The notes under the pieces: model-generated
Database searches by the model: none
Told to the model about the DNA's origin: nothing
What the model saw: the letters and a program-made list of their open reading frames with translations, nothing else
In this document: positions 1 to 8,412 of the stretch, in pieces
Numbering within the stretch: the stretch's first letter is position 1
Layout: each line of letters opens with the position of its first letter
Made by a program: the position numbers and the translations under genes
Origin: Modestobacter sp. VKM Ac-2986
GTDB lineage: Bacteria > Actinomycetota > Actinomycetes > Mycobacteriales > Geodermatophilaceae
NCBI RefSeq assembly: GCF_026967795.1
Contig: NZ_JAPVBH010000001.1
Location: 372,001-436,000, forward strand
Direction: 5' to 3'
DNA: 64,000 nt

Positions 1-51
1 GCCAGCGACGTGCGCTACCGCTTCGTCATCGACATCGCGACGATGGCCTGA
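1..51 (+). CDS. C-terminus of NAD(P)-dependent alcohol dehydrogenase (partial)
   Basis: Only the last 16 codons are present; the frame is open from base 1 to the TGA at 49-51. The tail reads DVRYRFVIDIATMA. This matches the conserved C-terminal signature (VRYRFVID...) of the YahK/cinnamyl-alcohol-type zinc alcohol dehydrogenases, which oxidise or reduce primary alcohols and aldehydes with NADP(H). The rest of the gene lies outside the window, so the catalytic zinc site cannot be checked. The family call rests on this short tail alone. Confidence 0.5.
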   Translation, partial: ASDVRYRFVIDIATMA

Positions 52-90
52 TGAGCACAGCCACGATGGCCGGCTGACCCGACCGGCACG

Positions 91-126
91 CGAGGGGGAC
101 GTCACCGGCCGGTGACGTCCCCCTCG
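91..126. terminator. Perfect 18+18 bp palindrome
   Basis: An uninterrupted palindrome with arms CGAGGGGGACGTCACCGG and its exact complement lies 39 bases after the dehydrogenase stop and 49 bases before the next start. There is no T-run, as is usual in high-GC actinobacteria, so the likely role is transcription termination by a strong hairpin. A protein-binding palindrome is the alternative. Confidence 0.6.
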
Positions 127-175
127 TCACGTCCGGACGGGCGTTTGTGCTGGCCGGTGCGGGTAGGGCGGGGGC

Positions 176-448
176 ATGGCCGACGACGACATCGAGATCG
201 ACGCACAGGGCGAGAACTCCTACCTGGTGGTGCAGCCCAGCGAGCTGGAGGACGTCCGCACCTTCGTGACCGTCTCCCCCGAGGTGATGGACCGGCTGGG
301 CAGCGACGACGAGGAGGACGTCGTGCGGCGCACCGTGCTGTTCCTGCGCAAGCACCAGGAGGTGGCCGACTTCCCCGAGGTCATCGACCTGGAGGACGTC
401 ATCGCCGGCTACGACGACTACCTCGAGTCGATGGAGACCGCCGACTGA
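176..448 (+). CDS. Small acidic hypothetical protein
   Basis: A 90-residue protein with a very acidic N-terminus (MADDDIEID) and DDEED and DLEDV clusters. It has no signal peptide, membrane segment or cysteine. A predicted helix (EDVVRRTVLFLRKHQEV) and the closing EDVIAGYDDYLESM stretch suggest a compact cytosolic fold. The downstream MOSC gene follows within about 10 bases, so the two are probably cotranscribed. I do not recognise the family and assign no function. Confidence 0.7.
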   Translation: MADDDIEIDAQGENSYLVVQPSELEDVRTFVTVSPEVMDRLGSDDEEDVVRRTVLFLRKHQEVADFPEVIDLEDVIAGYDDYLESMETAD

Positions 449-456
449 CCGGCGAG

Positions 457-1032
457 GTGGTGGAGCTGCCGTTCCACCACGACGTCGAGGTCGTCGGGCT
501 GCTCGCCGCGCCGGTGCACCGCTACGACGGCCGCCCGGACGCCGGGACGGCGGCGCTGCCCGTGGAGTCGCAGGAGAGCATCGAGGTGCGGGCCGACCTC
601 GGCGTCGTGGGCGACCGCTACTTCGCCCGGCCCGCCCACCGCGACGCCTCGGTGACCGTGCTCGCCGTCGAGTCGCTGGAGGAGCTGGCCACCGAGCTGG
701 GCAGCGGACCGTGGGACCCGCTGGCGGCCCGGCGCAACGTCGTCCTGCGCGGCGCCGAGGTCGAGGCGCTGCGCGGTCAGTCGTTCAGCCTGGACTGCGG
801 CGCGGGGGAGGTGCACCTGGACGGCGGGCGGCCGGCCAACCCGTGCGCGTGGATGGACCTGGTGCTCGGCCCCGGCGCGCACCGCGGGATGCGCGGCCGC
901 GGCGGCGTGCGCTGCCGGCCCCGCACCGACGGCGTCCTGCGGCTGGGGCCGGCCGTGCTGCGCTCCGCCGTCCCGCTGGACGCCGCCCGCGCCGGTGCGG
1001 CCGTGCGGCCGGCGGCCCGCCGCCCCGCATAG
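457..1032 (+). CDS. MOSC domain-containing protein
   Basis: MOSC domains (named for molybdenum cofactor sulfurases) handle sulfur or molybdenum cofactor in sulfurase/mARC-type proteins. The 191-residue protein contains VVGDRYF, the VLAVESLEEL stretch, RRNVVLRG and a conserved cysteine near residue 130 in the motif NPCAWMD, all typical of small stand-alone MOSC proteins. The frame is open further upstream, but the GTG codons at 457 and 460, just after the preceding stop, fit family length. An MFS transporter begins 9 bases downstream. Function beyond the family is unknown; such proteins may bind Moco or act on N-hydroxylated substrates. Confidence 0.75.
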   Translation: MVELPFHHDVEVVGLLAAPVHRYDGRPDAGTAALPVESQESIEVRADLGVVGDRYFARPAHRDASVTVLAVESLEELATELGSGPWDPLAARRNVVLRGAEVEALRGQSFSLDCGAGEVHLDGGRPANPCAWMDLVLGPGAHRGMRGRGGVRCRPRTDGVLRLGPAVLRSAVPLDAARAGAAVRPAARRPA

Positions 1033-1041
1033 GGTCCCCGC

Positions 1042-2337
1042 GTGTCCGAGGTGAGCCAGGTCGACCGTCGCGTCGTGCGCAAGGCCGCCCGCCGGCTGCT
1101 GCCGCTGCTGGTGCTGCTCTACCTGGTCAACTACCTGGACCGGGTCAACGTCGGCTTCGCCGCGCTGAACATGAACGCCGACCTCGGGCTGAGCTCGGCG
1201 GCCTACGGGCTGGGCGCGGGGCTGTTCTTCATCGGCTACTTCGTGTTCGAGGTGCCCAGCAACATCGTGCTGCACCGGGTCGGGGCCCGGCTGTGGATCG
1301 CCCGGATCATGGTCACCTGGGGCCTGGTCGCCTCGGCCACGGCGTTCGTGCAGGGCGAGCTCAGCTTCTACGTCGTGCGGGTGCTGCTGGGCATCGCGGA
1401 GGCCGGCTTCTTCCCGGGCGTGCTGCTGTACCTCACCTACTGGTTCCCGCGGCCCGAGCGCGCCCGCATCGTCGCGCTCACCTTCCTGGCGGTGCCGCTG
1501 TCGTCGGTGATCGGCAGCCCGCTGTCCACGCTGCTCATCCAGCACGGCGAGGGGCTGCTGGGCTTCGACGCGGGCTGGCGGTTCATGTTCTTCGTCGAGG
1601 GGCTGCCCGCCGTCGTCCTCGGCGTGGTCGTGCTGTTCCTGCTCCCCGACCGGCCCACGAGGGCGCGCTGGCTGACCCCCGCCGAGGGGGCCGCGCTGGA
1701 GGCGCACCTGGCCGCCGAGGACGCCGAGGCGGTGGGCCGCGAGGTGCCCACCCGGCAGGCGCTCACCGACCCGCGGGTGCTCGCGCTGAGCGGCGTCTAC
1801 TTCGGCATCGTCTTCGGCCTCTACGTGCTGGCCTTCTTCCTGCCGCAGGTGATCCGCGGCTTCCAGGAGCAGTTCGGGACGACGTTCTCGCTGCTGCAGG
1901 TCGGGCTGGTCACCGCCGTCCCCTACGCGTTCGCCGCCGTCGCGATGGTGCTGTGGGCCCGGCACTCCGACCGGACCGGCGAGCGGGAGGGGCACGTCGC
2001 GGTCGCGGTGTTCGTGGGCGCCGCCGGGATCGCCGCCGCGCTGTACATGGACTCACCGCTGGCGGTGATGGCCTGCATCACCGTCTGCGCGGTCGGCATC
2101 TACGCCGCGATCCCGGTGTTCTGGACCCTGCCCACCCGGCTGCTCACCGGGGTCGGCGCCGCCGCCGGCATCGCGCTGGTCAACTCCTTCGGCAACCTCG
2201 CCGGGTTCGCCGCCCCGTACGTGACCGGCTGGCTGGAGGACCTGACCGGCAGCTTCCGCACCGGGATGTGGGTGGTCGCGGTGCTGATGGTGGTCGCCGG
2301 GCTGATCGCGCTGCGCTCCCGGCCCGCCCGGCCCTGA
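1042..2337 (+). CDS. MFS transporter, anion:cation symporter (ACS) family
   Basis: A 431-residue, 12-helix major facilitator. The first helix region (VNYLDRVNVGFAALNMN), the EVPSNIVLHRVGAR stretch and GIAEAGFFPGVLLYLTYWFP are hallmarks of the ACS family, which imports organic anions such as tartrate, phthalate, hexuronates or 4-hydroxyphenylacetate by proton symport. The central cytosolic loop (DRPTRARWLTP...) separates two six-helix halves. The start is a GTG. It follows the MOSC gene closely and precedes a small membrane protein. The substrate cannot be read from sequence; the nearby catabolic genes make a carboxylic acid plausible. Confidence 0.88.
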   Translation: MSEVSQVDRRVVRKAARRLLPLLVLLYLVNYLDRVNVGFAALNMNADLGLSSAAYGLGAGLFFIGYFVFEVPSNIVLHRVGARLWIARIMVTWGLVASATAFVQGELSFYVVRVLLGIAEAGFFPGVLLYLTYWFPRPERARIVALTFLAVPLSSVIGSPLSTLLIQHGEGLLGFDAGWRFMFFVEGLPAVVLGVVVLFLLPDRPTRARWLTPAEGAALEAHLAAEDAEAVGREVPTRQALTDPRVLALSGVYFGIVFGLYVLAFFLPQVIRGFQEQFGTTFSLLQVGLVTAVPYAFAAVAMVLWARHSDRTGEREGHVAVAVFVGAAGIAAALYMDSPLAVMACITVCAVGIYAAIPVFWTLPTRLLTGVGAAAGIALVNSFGNLAGFAAPYVTGWLEDLTGSFRTGMWVVAVLMVVAGLIALRSRPARP

Positions 2338-2368
2338 CGACCACCGACCCCGACCACCAGGAGTGCCC

Positions 2369-2728
2369 GTGCCCACGCTGACCGCCCTCGCCGGTACCGC
2401 CACCGCTGCCTTCTCCGCCGCCGTGCTGGTGGCACCTGCCGCGCTGCTGGTGCCCTGCGGGCTCGACGTCACCGCCTCCAGCCGCGCGCTGGTGCGGATG
2501 GTCTGCGCCCGCGACGTCGTCCTCGGGGTGGCGCTGGCGACGGCGCCGGCCGGGCGGCTGCGCCGGCGCGCGGTCGCCGGGCGGGTGGCCGCCGACCTCA
2601 CCGACGCCGCGGCGCTCGCCGTCGCCCTGGCGGGGGAGCGGCGGCGCGGACTGGTCAGCGCCTCGGCCGCCGTCTGGGGGCTGGTCTGCCTGACCGCGGG
2701 CGTGCTGGACGAGCGCGCCGGCCGCTGA
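2369..2728 (+). CDS. Small integral membrane protein
   Basis: A 119-residue protein with about four hydrophobic segments (LAGTATAAFSAAVLVAPAAL; CARDVVLGVALATAPA; DLTDAAALAVALAG; VSASAAVWGLVCLTAGVL). The arrangement of an arginine-rich loop followed by AADLTDAAALA resembles DUF4267-like actinobacterial membrane proteins. GTG 2369 is preferred over GTG 2363 because the purine-rich CAGGAG lies 6 bases upstream of it. It follows the MFS gene after about 30 bases and is probably in the same transcript. Function unknown. Confidence 0.65.
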   Translation: MPTLTALAGTATAAFSAAVLVAPAALLVPCGLDVTASSRALVRMVCARDVVLGVALATAPAGRLRRRAVAGRVAADLTDAAALAVALAGERRRGLVSASAAVWGLVCLTAGVLDERAGR

Positions 2729-2745
2729 CCGCTGCAGGCCCCGGG

Positions 2746-2806
2746 TGCGGACCACGACGACGGCCGGGAGCGTGCCGCGCCGTCCGTGACCCCGTCGTCG
2801 TGGGTC
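2746..2806. repeat. Inverted repeat (12 bp arms) in intergenic region
   Basis: CCACGACGACGG and CCGTCGTCGTGG face each other across roughly 28 bases between the membrane-protein gene and the lipoprotein gene. It may be a weak terminator or a regulator site. Nothing else recognisable lies in this 200-base gap. Confidence 0.35.
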
Positions 2807-2931
2807 GTCCACCTGCACGTGTGCACCCGACACGCCCGAGTGAGCACGGTGGACGCGGAGTGTGGGCTTGTGCGCATGCTGTGCGCGCCGGGACGCGAGG
2901 AGCGCGTCGCCGGTCCCACGGACGGAGAACC

Positions 2932-3687
2932 ATGCGCATCGAACACCGGCTCGGCACCCGACTCGCCGGCGGGCTCACCGCCGGCCTCGCGGCCCTGCTG
3001 CTCGCCGGCTGCGGCGGCTCGGACGAGGCGCCGGCGGCCGCCGCGACGTCCTCGGCCGCCAGCTCGGCCCCCAGCTCGTCGGCCGCCCCCAGCAGCGAGT
3101 CGCGCACCGGCAGCGAGGTCGCCGCCGCGGCGGCCGACGCGCTGGAGCAGGCCGGCTCGGCGCACGCGTCGGGCACCGTCGGCACCGGCGCCGAGGCGCA
3201 GAGCCTGGACCTGCAGCTGCAGGGCGAGGACGTGTCGGGGAGCATCACCATCGGTGACCAGACGGTCCAGGTGCTCTCCGTGGGTGGGGTCAGCTACCTC
3301 CAGGCCGGCGCCGACTTCTGGACCTCCTCCGGCGCCCCCGCCGAGGCCGTCGCCATGCTGGACGGCCGGTGGGTCGTCGTGCCCGCCGAGCAGGCCGCGG
3401 ACTTCGCCGAGGTGACCCTGGCCGGTCTCGCCGAGGAGCTCCGCAACCCCAGCGACGGTGCCTACCAGGACGAGGTGCGGACCGAGCAGCTCGACGGTCA
3501 GGACGTGCTGGTCGTGACGCAGGAGGGCGGCAACGAGGTGTACGTGGCCGCCGGGGACCCGCAGTACCCGCTCAGGACCACGACCACCGGCGCGGACGCC
3601 GAGTCGGTGACCATCGACGGGTTCGGCGAGACGGTCGAGATCGTCGCACCGACCGACGCGCTGGACCTCAGCGACCTCGGCGCCTGA
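2932..3687 (+). CDS. Secreted lipoprotein, LppX/LprG-like
   Basis: A 251-residue precursor with a lipoprotein signal peptide: positive MRIEHRLGTR, a hydrophobic stretch, and lipobox LLAGC with the modified cysteine near residue 25. A low-complexity Ala/Ser segment (residues about 32-60) tethers the folded part. The mature domain has the pattern of LppX/LprAFG-type proteins (GTVGTGAEAQSLDLQLQ, VLSVGGVSYLQAG, RWVVVP, YPLRTTTTG). That family binds lipids or glycolipids at the cell surface. ATG 2932 follows GGAGAACC, and the signal peptide begins there. It is flanked by hairpins and appears monocistronic. Confidence 0.75.
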   Translation: MRIEHRLGTRLAGGLTAGLAALLLAGCGGSDEAPAAAATSSAASSAPSSSAAPSSESRTGSEVAAAAADALEQAGSAHASGTVGTGAEAQSLDLQLQGEDVSGSITIGDQTVQVLSVGGVSYLQAGADFWTSSGAPAEAVAMLDGRWVVVPAEQAADFAEVTLAGLAEELRNPSDGAYQDEVRTEQLDGQDVLVVTQEGGNEVYVAAGDPQYPLRTTTTGADAESVTIDGFGETVEIVAPTDALDLSDLGA

Positions 3688-3695
3688 CCAGACCT

Positions 3696-3729
3696 CCCGC
3701 ACGCGCCCCGGTGCCGGGGCGCGTGCGGG
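3696..3729. terminator. Strong hairpin terminator after lipoprotein gene
   Basis: CCCGCACGCGCCCCGG pairs perfectly with CCGGGGCGCGTGCGGG around a two-base centre, starting 8 bases after the lipoprotein stop. There is no T-tract, which is normal for this GC content. Confidence 0.8.
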
Positions 3730-3740
3730 ACGGGCACGGA

Positions 3741-3772
3741 AGCGGAGCGGGCTCTCCGCTTGGTGTTACGGT
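3741..3772 (+). promoter_or_regulatory. Hairpin/operator and -10-like element before the reductase-tetR operon
   Basis: AGCGGAG and CTCCGCT form an inverted repeat with a 6-base spacer (3741-3760). It is followed by TACGGT (3767-3772), which fits the actinobacterial -10 pattern TANNNT. The position, about 70 bases before the first gene of an operon containing its own TetR regulator, suggests an autoregulatory operator. No clear -35 is visible. Confidence 0.35.
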
Positions 3773-3840
3773 GGCCCGGTGAACCGGAGCAGCTCGTCCA
3801 CGTCCGCCGTGACCCGCCCGAGCAGCCGGGCTGCCCGCTG

Positions 3841-4728
3841 ATGCCCACCGTCCTGCTGGCCGGCGCCAGCGGCGACCTGGGCGAGCGCATCGCGACGGCG
3901 CTGGTCACCCGCGGCGCCACCGTGCGCGCCCTGACCAGGCCCGGGGCGTCGGTGGCCAAGACCGCGCACCTGGAGTCCCTCGGCCTGCAGGTGGTGGCCG
4001 CCGACTACACCGACGCCGCCGCGCTGCAGGCCGCCGCGACCGGCGCCGACGTCGTCGTCTCCGCCCTCAGCGGGCTGCGGCCGGTCGTCCTCGACGCCCA
4101 GACCCAGCTGCTCACCGCCGCCGTCTCCGCCGGCGTCCCGCGGTTCGTCCCGTCGGACTACTCCGCCGACTACCGGCGGCTGCCGGCCGGCACCAACCGC
4201 AACCTCGAGCTGCGCCGGGAGTTCATGACCCGCCTGGACGCCGCGCCGCTGCAGGCGACGTCGGTGCTGGTGGGCGCCTTCGCCGACATGCTCACCGGCC
4301 AGGCCCCGCTGGTGCTCTTCGGCCGCGGCCGGGTCCTCTACTGGCACGACGCCGACCAGCCGCTGGACTTCACCACCAAGGACGACGCCGCCGCGTTCAC
4401 CGCCGACGTCGCGCTGGACCCCACCACGCCGCGCTTCCTGGAGGTGGCCGGCAGCACGGTGTCCTCCCGCGACCTCGCTCACACGATGACCGAGCTGACC
4501 GGCGAGACGTACAGGCCGCAGTACGCCGGCGGCATCGGCTTCCTGCGCACGATGGCCCGGATCGGCAAGCTGGCCTCCCGCGACCGCGAGGCCCTCTACC
4601 CGGCCTGGCAGGGCATGCAGTACTTCGACAGCATGTTCAGCGGCGACGGCACGCTCCAGTCCGTCGACAACGACCGGTACGGCGTCCGGCACTGGACGTC
4701 GGCGGCCGAGGTCCTCGCGGCCCGCTGA
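3841..4728 (+). CDS. NmrA-like NAD(P)-binding reductase
   Basis: A 295-residue Rossmann-fold protein opening with TVLLAGASGDLGERIATALV, the atypical-SDR dinucleotide motif (GASGDLG). Features typical of the isoflavone-reductase/NmrA family include DAAALQAAATGADVVVSALSG and FVPSDYSADY. These proteins reduce aromatic or isoflavonoid-type substrates with NADPH or sense the nicotinamide redox state. ATG 3841 is chosen because the Rossmann motif begins directly after it; the upstream extension looks non-coding. The tetR gene follows after 17 bases, so the pair is probably one self-regulated operon. Confidence 0.8.
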   Translation: MPTVLLAGASGDLGERIATALVTRGATVRALTRPGASVAKTAHLESLGLQVVAADYTDAAALQAAATGADVVVSALSGLRPVVLDAQTQLLTAAVSAGVPRFVPSDYSADYRRLPAGTNRNLELRREFMTRLDAAPLQATSVLVGAFADMLTGQAPLVLFGRGRVLYWHDADQPLDFTTKDDAAAFTADVALDPTTPRFLEVAGSTVSSRDLAHTMTELTGETYRPQYAGGIGFLRTMARIGKLASRDREALYPAWQGMQYFDSMFSGDGTLQSVDNDRYGVRHWTSAAEVLAAR

Positions 4729-4745
4729 CCCCCCGGGAGCACGAC

Positions 4746-5396
4746 GTGGACGACCAGGGCCCCACCCGGTTGCGGCGGGACGCCGAGCGCAACCGGCAGC
4801 GGGTCCTCACCGCTGCCCGGCGGCTGTTCTCCGAGACCGGCCTGGCGGTGAGCCACGACGAGGTGGCCCGGGCCGCCGGGGTCGGGGTGGGCACCGTCTA
4901 CCGGCGGTTCCCGCGCAAGGAGGACCTGCTGCTCGCCCTCTTCGAGGACCAGGTGGAGCAGGTCGTCCAGCTGGCCGAGACCGCGGGCGCCCGGGCCGAC
5001 CCGTGGCGGGGGCTGACCACCTTCCTGGAGGCGATGCTGCAGATGCAGGCCGAGGACCGCGGGCTGCACGAGTACCTGCTCGGTCCGCAGGCCGCCTCGC
5101 TGGCCGTGCGGGCGACCGAGCGGATCAGCCCGGTGGTCGGTGACCTGCTGTCCCGCGCCAAGGAGCTGGGCCAGGTGCGCGCCGACGTCGAGGTGGCCGA
5201 CGTCGCCCTCGTGCCCGTCCTGGTCGGCGCGGTGCTGGACCGCGCCCGCGGGGTCGCCCCCGACCAGTGGCGCCGGGTGCTGGCCCTGGTGATGGACGGC
5301 TTCCGCCCCGGCGCCGACGGGTCGCTGCCCGGGCAGCCGCTGGACCCCGGACAGCTCGAGCAGGTCTTCACCCACTGGAAGGGCCGGCCGGCGTGA
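4746..5396 (+). CDS. TetR/AcrR family transcriptional regulator
   Basis: A 216-residue regulator with an N-terminal TetR helix-turn-helix: RVLTAARRLFSETGLAVSHDEVARAAGVGVGTVYRRFPRKEDLL, residues about 19-65. The C-terminal ligand domain carries LTTFLEAMLQMQAEDRGL and VGDLLSRAKELGQVRAD, as in many regulators of this family. GTG start. It overlaps the downstream FAD monooxygenase by GTGA, so the reductase, tetR and monooxygenase genes are translationally coupled or cotranscribed. The likely ligand is a substrate of the adjacent enzymes; this is inference. Confidence 0.85.
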   Translation: MDDQGPTRLRRDAERNRQRVLTAARRLFSETGLAVSHDEVARAAGVGVGTVYRRFPRKEDLLLALFEDQVEQVVQLAETAGARADPWRGLTTFLEAMLQMQAEDRGLHEYLLGPQAASLAVRATERISPVVGDLLSRAKELGQVRADVEVADVALVPVLVGAVLDRARGVAPDQWRRVLALVMDGFRPGADGSLPGQPLDPGQLEQVFTHWKGRPA

Positions 5397-6793
5397 CCGT
5401 GGTCGTGGTCGGCGCTGGTCCGGTCGGGGTGACCGCGGCGCTGCTGCTGGCCCGCCGGGGCGTCGACGTCCTGGTGCTGGACCGGCACGAGGAGCCCTGG
5501 CCCGAGCCGCGCGCCGTGCACCTGGACGACGAGGCGCTGCGGGTGCTGCAGGCCGCCGGGGTGGCCGAGGCGTTCACCGCGGTCAGCCGGCCGATGGCCG
5601 GGCTGCGGCTGCTGGACGGCGACCACCGCACGCTCGCCGAGTTCGGCCGCGGGGCCGGGGAGCACGGCTGGCCGCAGGCGTCGATGTTCAGCCAGCCCGA
5701 CCTGGAGGCGGTGCTGCGCACGGCGCTGGCCGCCGAGCCCCGCGCCCGGCTGCGCGGCGGGGTCGAGCTGGTGCACCTGGCCCAGCACGCCGGACCGGTC
5801 CGGCTCACCGTGGCCGACCGGGTCACCTGTGCCGAGGAGGTGCTGGTCGCCGACGCCGTGCTGGGCTGCGACGGGGCCAACAGCACGGTGCGGCGGCTGA
5901 TCGGGTCGTGGATGCGCGACCTCGGACCGTCCGAGCGCTGGCTGGTGGTCGACCTGGTCGCCGATGCGCCCTTGGACGTCTGGCCCGGCGTGCACCAGGT
6001 CTGCGACCCGGTCCGGCCGGCCACCTTCATGCCCGTCGCCGGTGACCGCTACCGGGCGGAGTTCCGGCTGGCCGCGGGGGAGACCCCGGCCGACCTCGAC
6101 CTGCCCGCGCTGCTGGCGCGCTTCGGTGCGGCCGGCTGCACCGTGCTGCGCGCCGCCGAGTACACCTTCGCCGCCCGGGTGGCCGACCGCTGGCGCAGCG
6201 GCCGGGTGCTGCTGTGCGGGGACGCCGCCCACCTCACCCCGCCGTTCATCGGGCAGGGGCTGGGCCTGGGGCTGCGCGACGTCCACCAGCTGACCTGGAA
6301 GCTCGCCGAGGTGCTGGGCGGCGCCGACGACGCCCTGCTGGACACCCACCAGGCCGAGCGCGCCCCGCACGCCACCGCGATGATCCGGCTCGCCGTGCTG
6401 CTGGGCCGGCTGATGACCGGCGGGGGCGCGCGGGCGAGCTGGGTGCGCCGGACCGTGCTGGCCGGGGTGCGCCGGGTGCCGCGGCTGGCCGCGTTCGCCT
6501 CCTCCAGCCGCACCCCACCGCTGCGCCCCGGCCCGCTGGTGCGCCGTCGGCGGGTGGCGCCCGGGTCGCCGGTCGGCGGGCTGCTGCCCCAGCCGCCGGT
6601 CGCCGGTGGACGACGGCTGGACGACCTGCTGGGCCCGGGCTGGGCGGTGCTCACCGCCGGCGGGCCGGTGCCCCCGAGCTGGTCCGGACGGGTGCTCCCG
6701 GTGGCGGAGTTGGGGTCGCCGGAGCTGGTCCGCTGGCTCGGGCGCCGGTCGGTGCTGGTGCGCCCGGACCGGGTCGTGGCCGCCGTCGCCTGA
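5393..6793 (+). CDS. FAD-dependent aromatic monooxygenase, MhpA-like
   Basis: A 466-residue class A flavoprotein hydroxylase. The FAD ADP-binding motif is VVVVGAGPVGVTAALLLARRG at the N-terminus; the second FAD motif is GRVLLCGDAAHLTPPFIGQG near residue 270, followed by GLGLRDVHQLTWKL. This pattern is closest to 3-(3-hydroxyphenyl)propionate hydroxylases, which insert one oxygen into phenolic rings using NAD(P)H and O2. The C-terminus is a thioredoxin-like extension. It starts inside the tetR stop codon and ends convergent with the next monooxygenase. The substrate is unknown. Confidence 0.82.
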   Translation: MTVVVVGAGPVGVTAALLLARRGVDVLVLDRHEEPWPEPRAVHLDDEALRVLQAAGVAEAFTAVSRPMAGLRLLDGDHRTLAEFGRGAGEHGWPQASMFSQPDLEAVLRTALAAEPRARLRGGVELVHLAQHAGPVRLTVADRVTCAEEVLVADAVLGCDGANSTVRRLIGSWMRDLGPSERWLVVDLVADAPLDVWPGVHQVCDPVRPATFMPVAGDRYRAEFRLAAGETPADLDLPALLARFGAAGCTVLRAAEYTFAARVADRWRSGRVLLCGDAAHLTPPFIGQGLGLGLRDVHQLTWKLAEVLGGADDALLDTHQAERAPHATAMIRLAVLLGRLMTGGGARASWVRRTVLAGVRRVPRLAAFASSSRTPPLRPGPLVRRRRVAPGSPVGGLLPQPPVAGGRRLDDLLGPGWAVLTAGGPVPPSWSGRVLPVAELGSPELVRWLGRRSVLVRPDRVVAAVA

Positions 6794-6819
6794 GGGCCGC
6801 CCGCGCTCAGGCGACGGCG
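6781..6819. terminator. Bidirectional terminator shared by two convergent genes
   Basis: CGCCGTCGCCTGAG and CTCAGGCGACGGCG form a perfect 14 bp stem with an 11-base loop. The arms include the last codons and stop codons of both convergent monooxygenase genes, so each gene's 3' end encodes half of a terminator that serves both directions. Confidence 0.8.
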
Positions 6820-8393
6820 TGCCCCGTGGCGGTGGCGAGGACGGCCCCGGCGTCGGTGCACCGGTCCCCGGCCCACGCGACGAACTGGTCGGGGCGCACC
6901 AGCACGAGGTCCGCGCCGTAGGAGTCCCGCACGTCCCCGGGGACGTCGACGACCCGCAGCGGGACCCCGGCCCGTGCGGCGGCGGTGACCAGGTCGTCCC
7001 CGCCGGCCCCGGCACGCAGCAGCACGAACCCCTCCCCGGTCAGCCGGTCGAACAGGTCGGCGTCGGTCCCCTCGGGCTGCGCGGCGAGGTGGTGCCCGGG
7101 GCGGGCCCGCGTCTCGTGCCGGCCGCGGGCGCCGGGGTGCCCCCCGCCGGGCCCGGCCGTGATCGGGGAGCCCTCGTAGTGCGGCTCGAAGGTCGCCACC
7201 TCGGCCGCGGCGGCCGCCGCCCGCTGGTCCCACGCCGCCTCGAAGGCCGCCCGGTCGACGTCGGGGTCGAACGTGGCGAGGAAGTCCCGGTCGACCTGGA
7301 TGGAGCGGGCGATGAAGTCGTCCCGGGTGGAGGCGAACACGGCCCGCCGCTCCGCGTCGTAGGAGTCCAGCAGGTGCGGCCCGCCCCAGCCCGCCAGGGT
7401 GGCCGCCAGTTTCCAGGACAGGTTCGCGGCGTCCTCGAACCCGGTGTTGATGCCGTAGCCGCCGTAGGGCGGGTGGCTGTGCGCGGCGTCGCCGGCGATG
7501 AGCAGCCGGCCCTCCCGGTACCGGTCGGCGAGGGCGAACCGCATGTCCCAGAAGCCGACGTGCTCGACCTCGACGTCGAACTCCGCTCCGACCGCCCGCC
7601 ACAGCAGTGGCCGGAAGTCCGCCGACCGGTCGGCGGCCTGGGAGGCCACCGGGGCGTGGAAGAACCACGTGCCCTGGGCGTCGACGCGGCCGAGGAACTG
7701 CCAGTAGCCCTGCAGGTCCGGGTGCAGCACGTTGAAGAACGACGTGCCCGGGTGCCGCTCGACCAGCTCGTCGAGCCGGGTCGAGCGGAACACCAGCAGG
7801 ACCATCAGCTGCTCGTGGTCGGTCCCGGCCTGGGTGATGCCGGCTGCCTCCCGGACCACGGACCGGCTGCCGTCGCAGCCGACCGCGTGCTCGGCCGCCA
7901 CCTCCAGCAGCTCCCCGGCGTCGTCGCGGGCGCGCACCAGCACCCCGCCCTCGTGCTGGCCCACCTCCTCCACCCGCCAGCCGTGGTGGACCGAGACGGT
8001 GGGCAGCTCCGCCACCCGCTCACGCAGCACCCGCTCGGTGGCGTACTGCGGCAGCCGCTCGTTCTCGGTGGCGTAGAACCGGCGGACGGCGCTGCGGCGC
8101 AGCCACTCGTGGGTGTGCTCCCCGAGCAGCGTGCCGTAGGCGGTCAGCCCCCGGGCACCGTGCTCCAGCGGGACGGTGCGGGCGGCCCGGATGCGCTCCT
8201 CCACGCCCCAGGCGCGCATGTGCTCCATGGTCCGCTGGGTCAGGTTCTGGCCCTTGGGCACCGGCTGCGGGTCGGCCCGCCGCTCCAGGACGACGCAGCG
8301 GACGCCCAGCCGGCCCAGCCCGATGGCCAGCCCCGTGCCGACCGGGCCGCCGCCGACGACGACGACCTGGCCGGCCTCCGACCGGCCGGTCAC
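6807..8393 (-). CDS. FAD-dependent aromatic monooxygenase
   Basis: A 528-residue class A flavin hydroxylase. The N-terminus has VVVVGGGPVGTGLAIGLGRLG (ADP binding); the GD motif is RLLIAGDAAHSHPPYGGYG with NTGFEDAANLSWKL after it. This resembles phenol/resorcinol and 2,4-dichlorophenol hydroxylases. The C-terminal domain has the inactive thioredoxin-like fold typical of the group. It lies 19 bases downstream of the amidohydrolase/decarboxylase gene, so the two probably form an operon in which ring decarboxylation and hydroxylation follow each other. GTG start at 8393. It is much longer than, and not a copy of, the convergent neighbour. Confidence 0.82.
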   Translation of the reverse strand: MTGRSEAGQVVVVGGGPVGTGLAIGLGRLGVRCVVLERRADPQPVPKGQNLTQRTMEHMRAWGVEERIRAARTVPLEHGARGLTAYGTLLGEHTHEWLRRSAVRRFYATENERLPQYATERVLRERVAELPTVSVHHGWRVEEVGQHEGGVLVRARDDAGELLEVAAEHAVGCDGSRSVVREAAGITQAGTDHEQLMVLLVFRSTRLDELVERHPGTSFFNVLHPDLQGYWQFLGRVDAQGTWFFHAPVASQAADRSADFRPLLWRAVGAEFDVEVEHVGFWDMRFALADRYREGRLLIAGDAAHSHPPYGGYGINTGFEDAANLSWKLAATLAGWGGPHLLDSYDAERRAVFASTRDDFIARSIQVDRDFLATFDPDVDRAAFEAAWDQRAAAAAAEVATFEPHYEGSPITAGPGGGHPGARGRHETRARPGHHLAAQPEGTDADLFDRLTGEGFVLLRAGAGGDDLVTAAARAGVPLRVVDVPGDVRDSYGADLVLVRPDQFVAWAGDRCTDAGAVLATATGHAVA

Positions 8394-8412
8394 CGGACCG
8401 CTGCCACGGTCG

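Noticed and set aside
112-456. Extension of the MOSC gene upstream to 112
   Set aside because: The upstream part overlaps the small acidic gene at 176-448 in another frame and is Arg/Gly-rich; the MOSC domain is complete from about 457.
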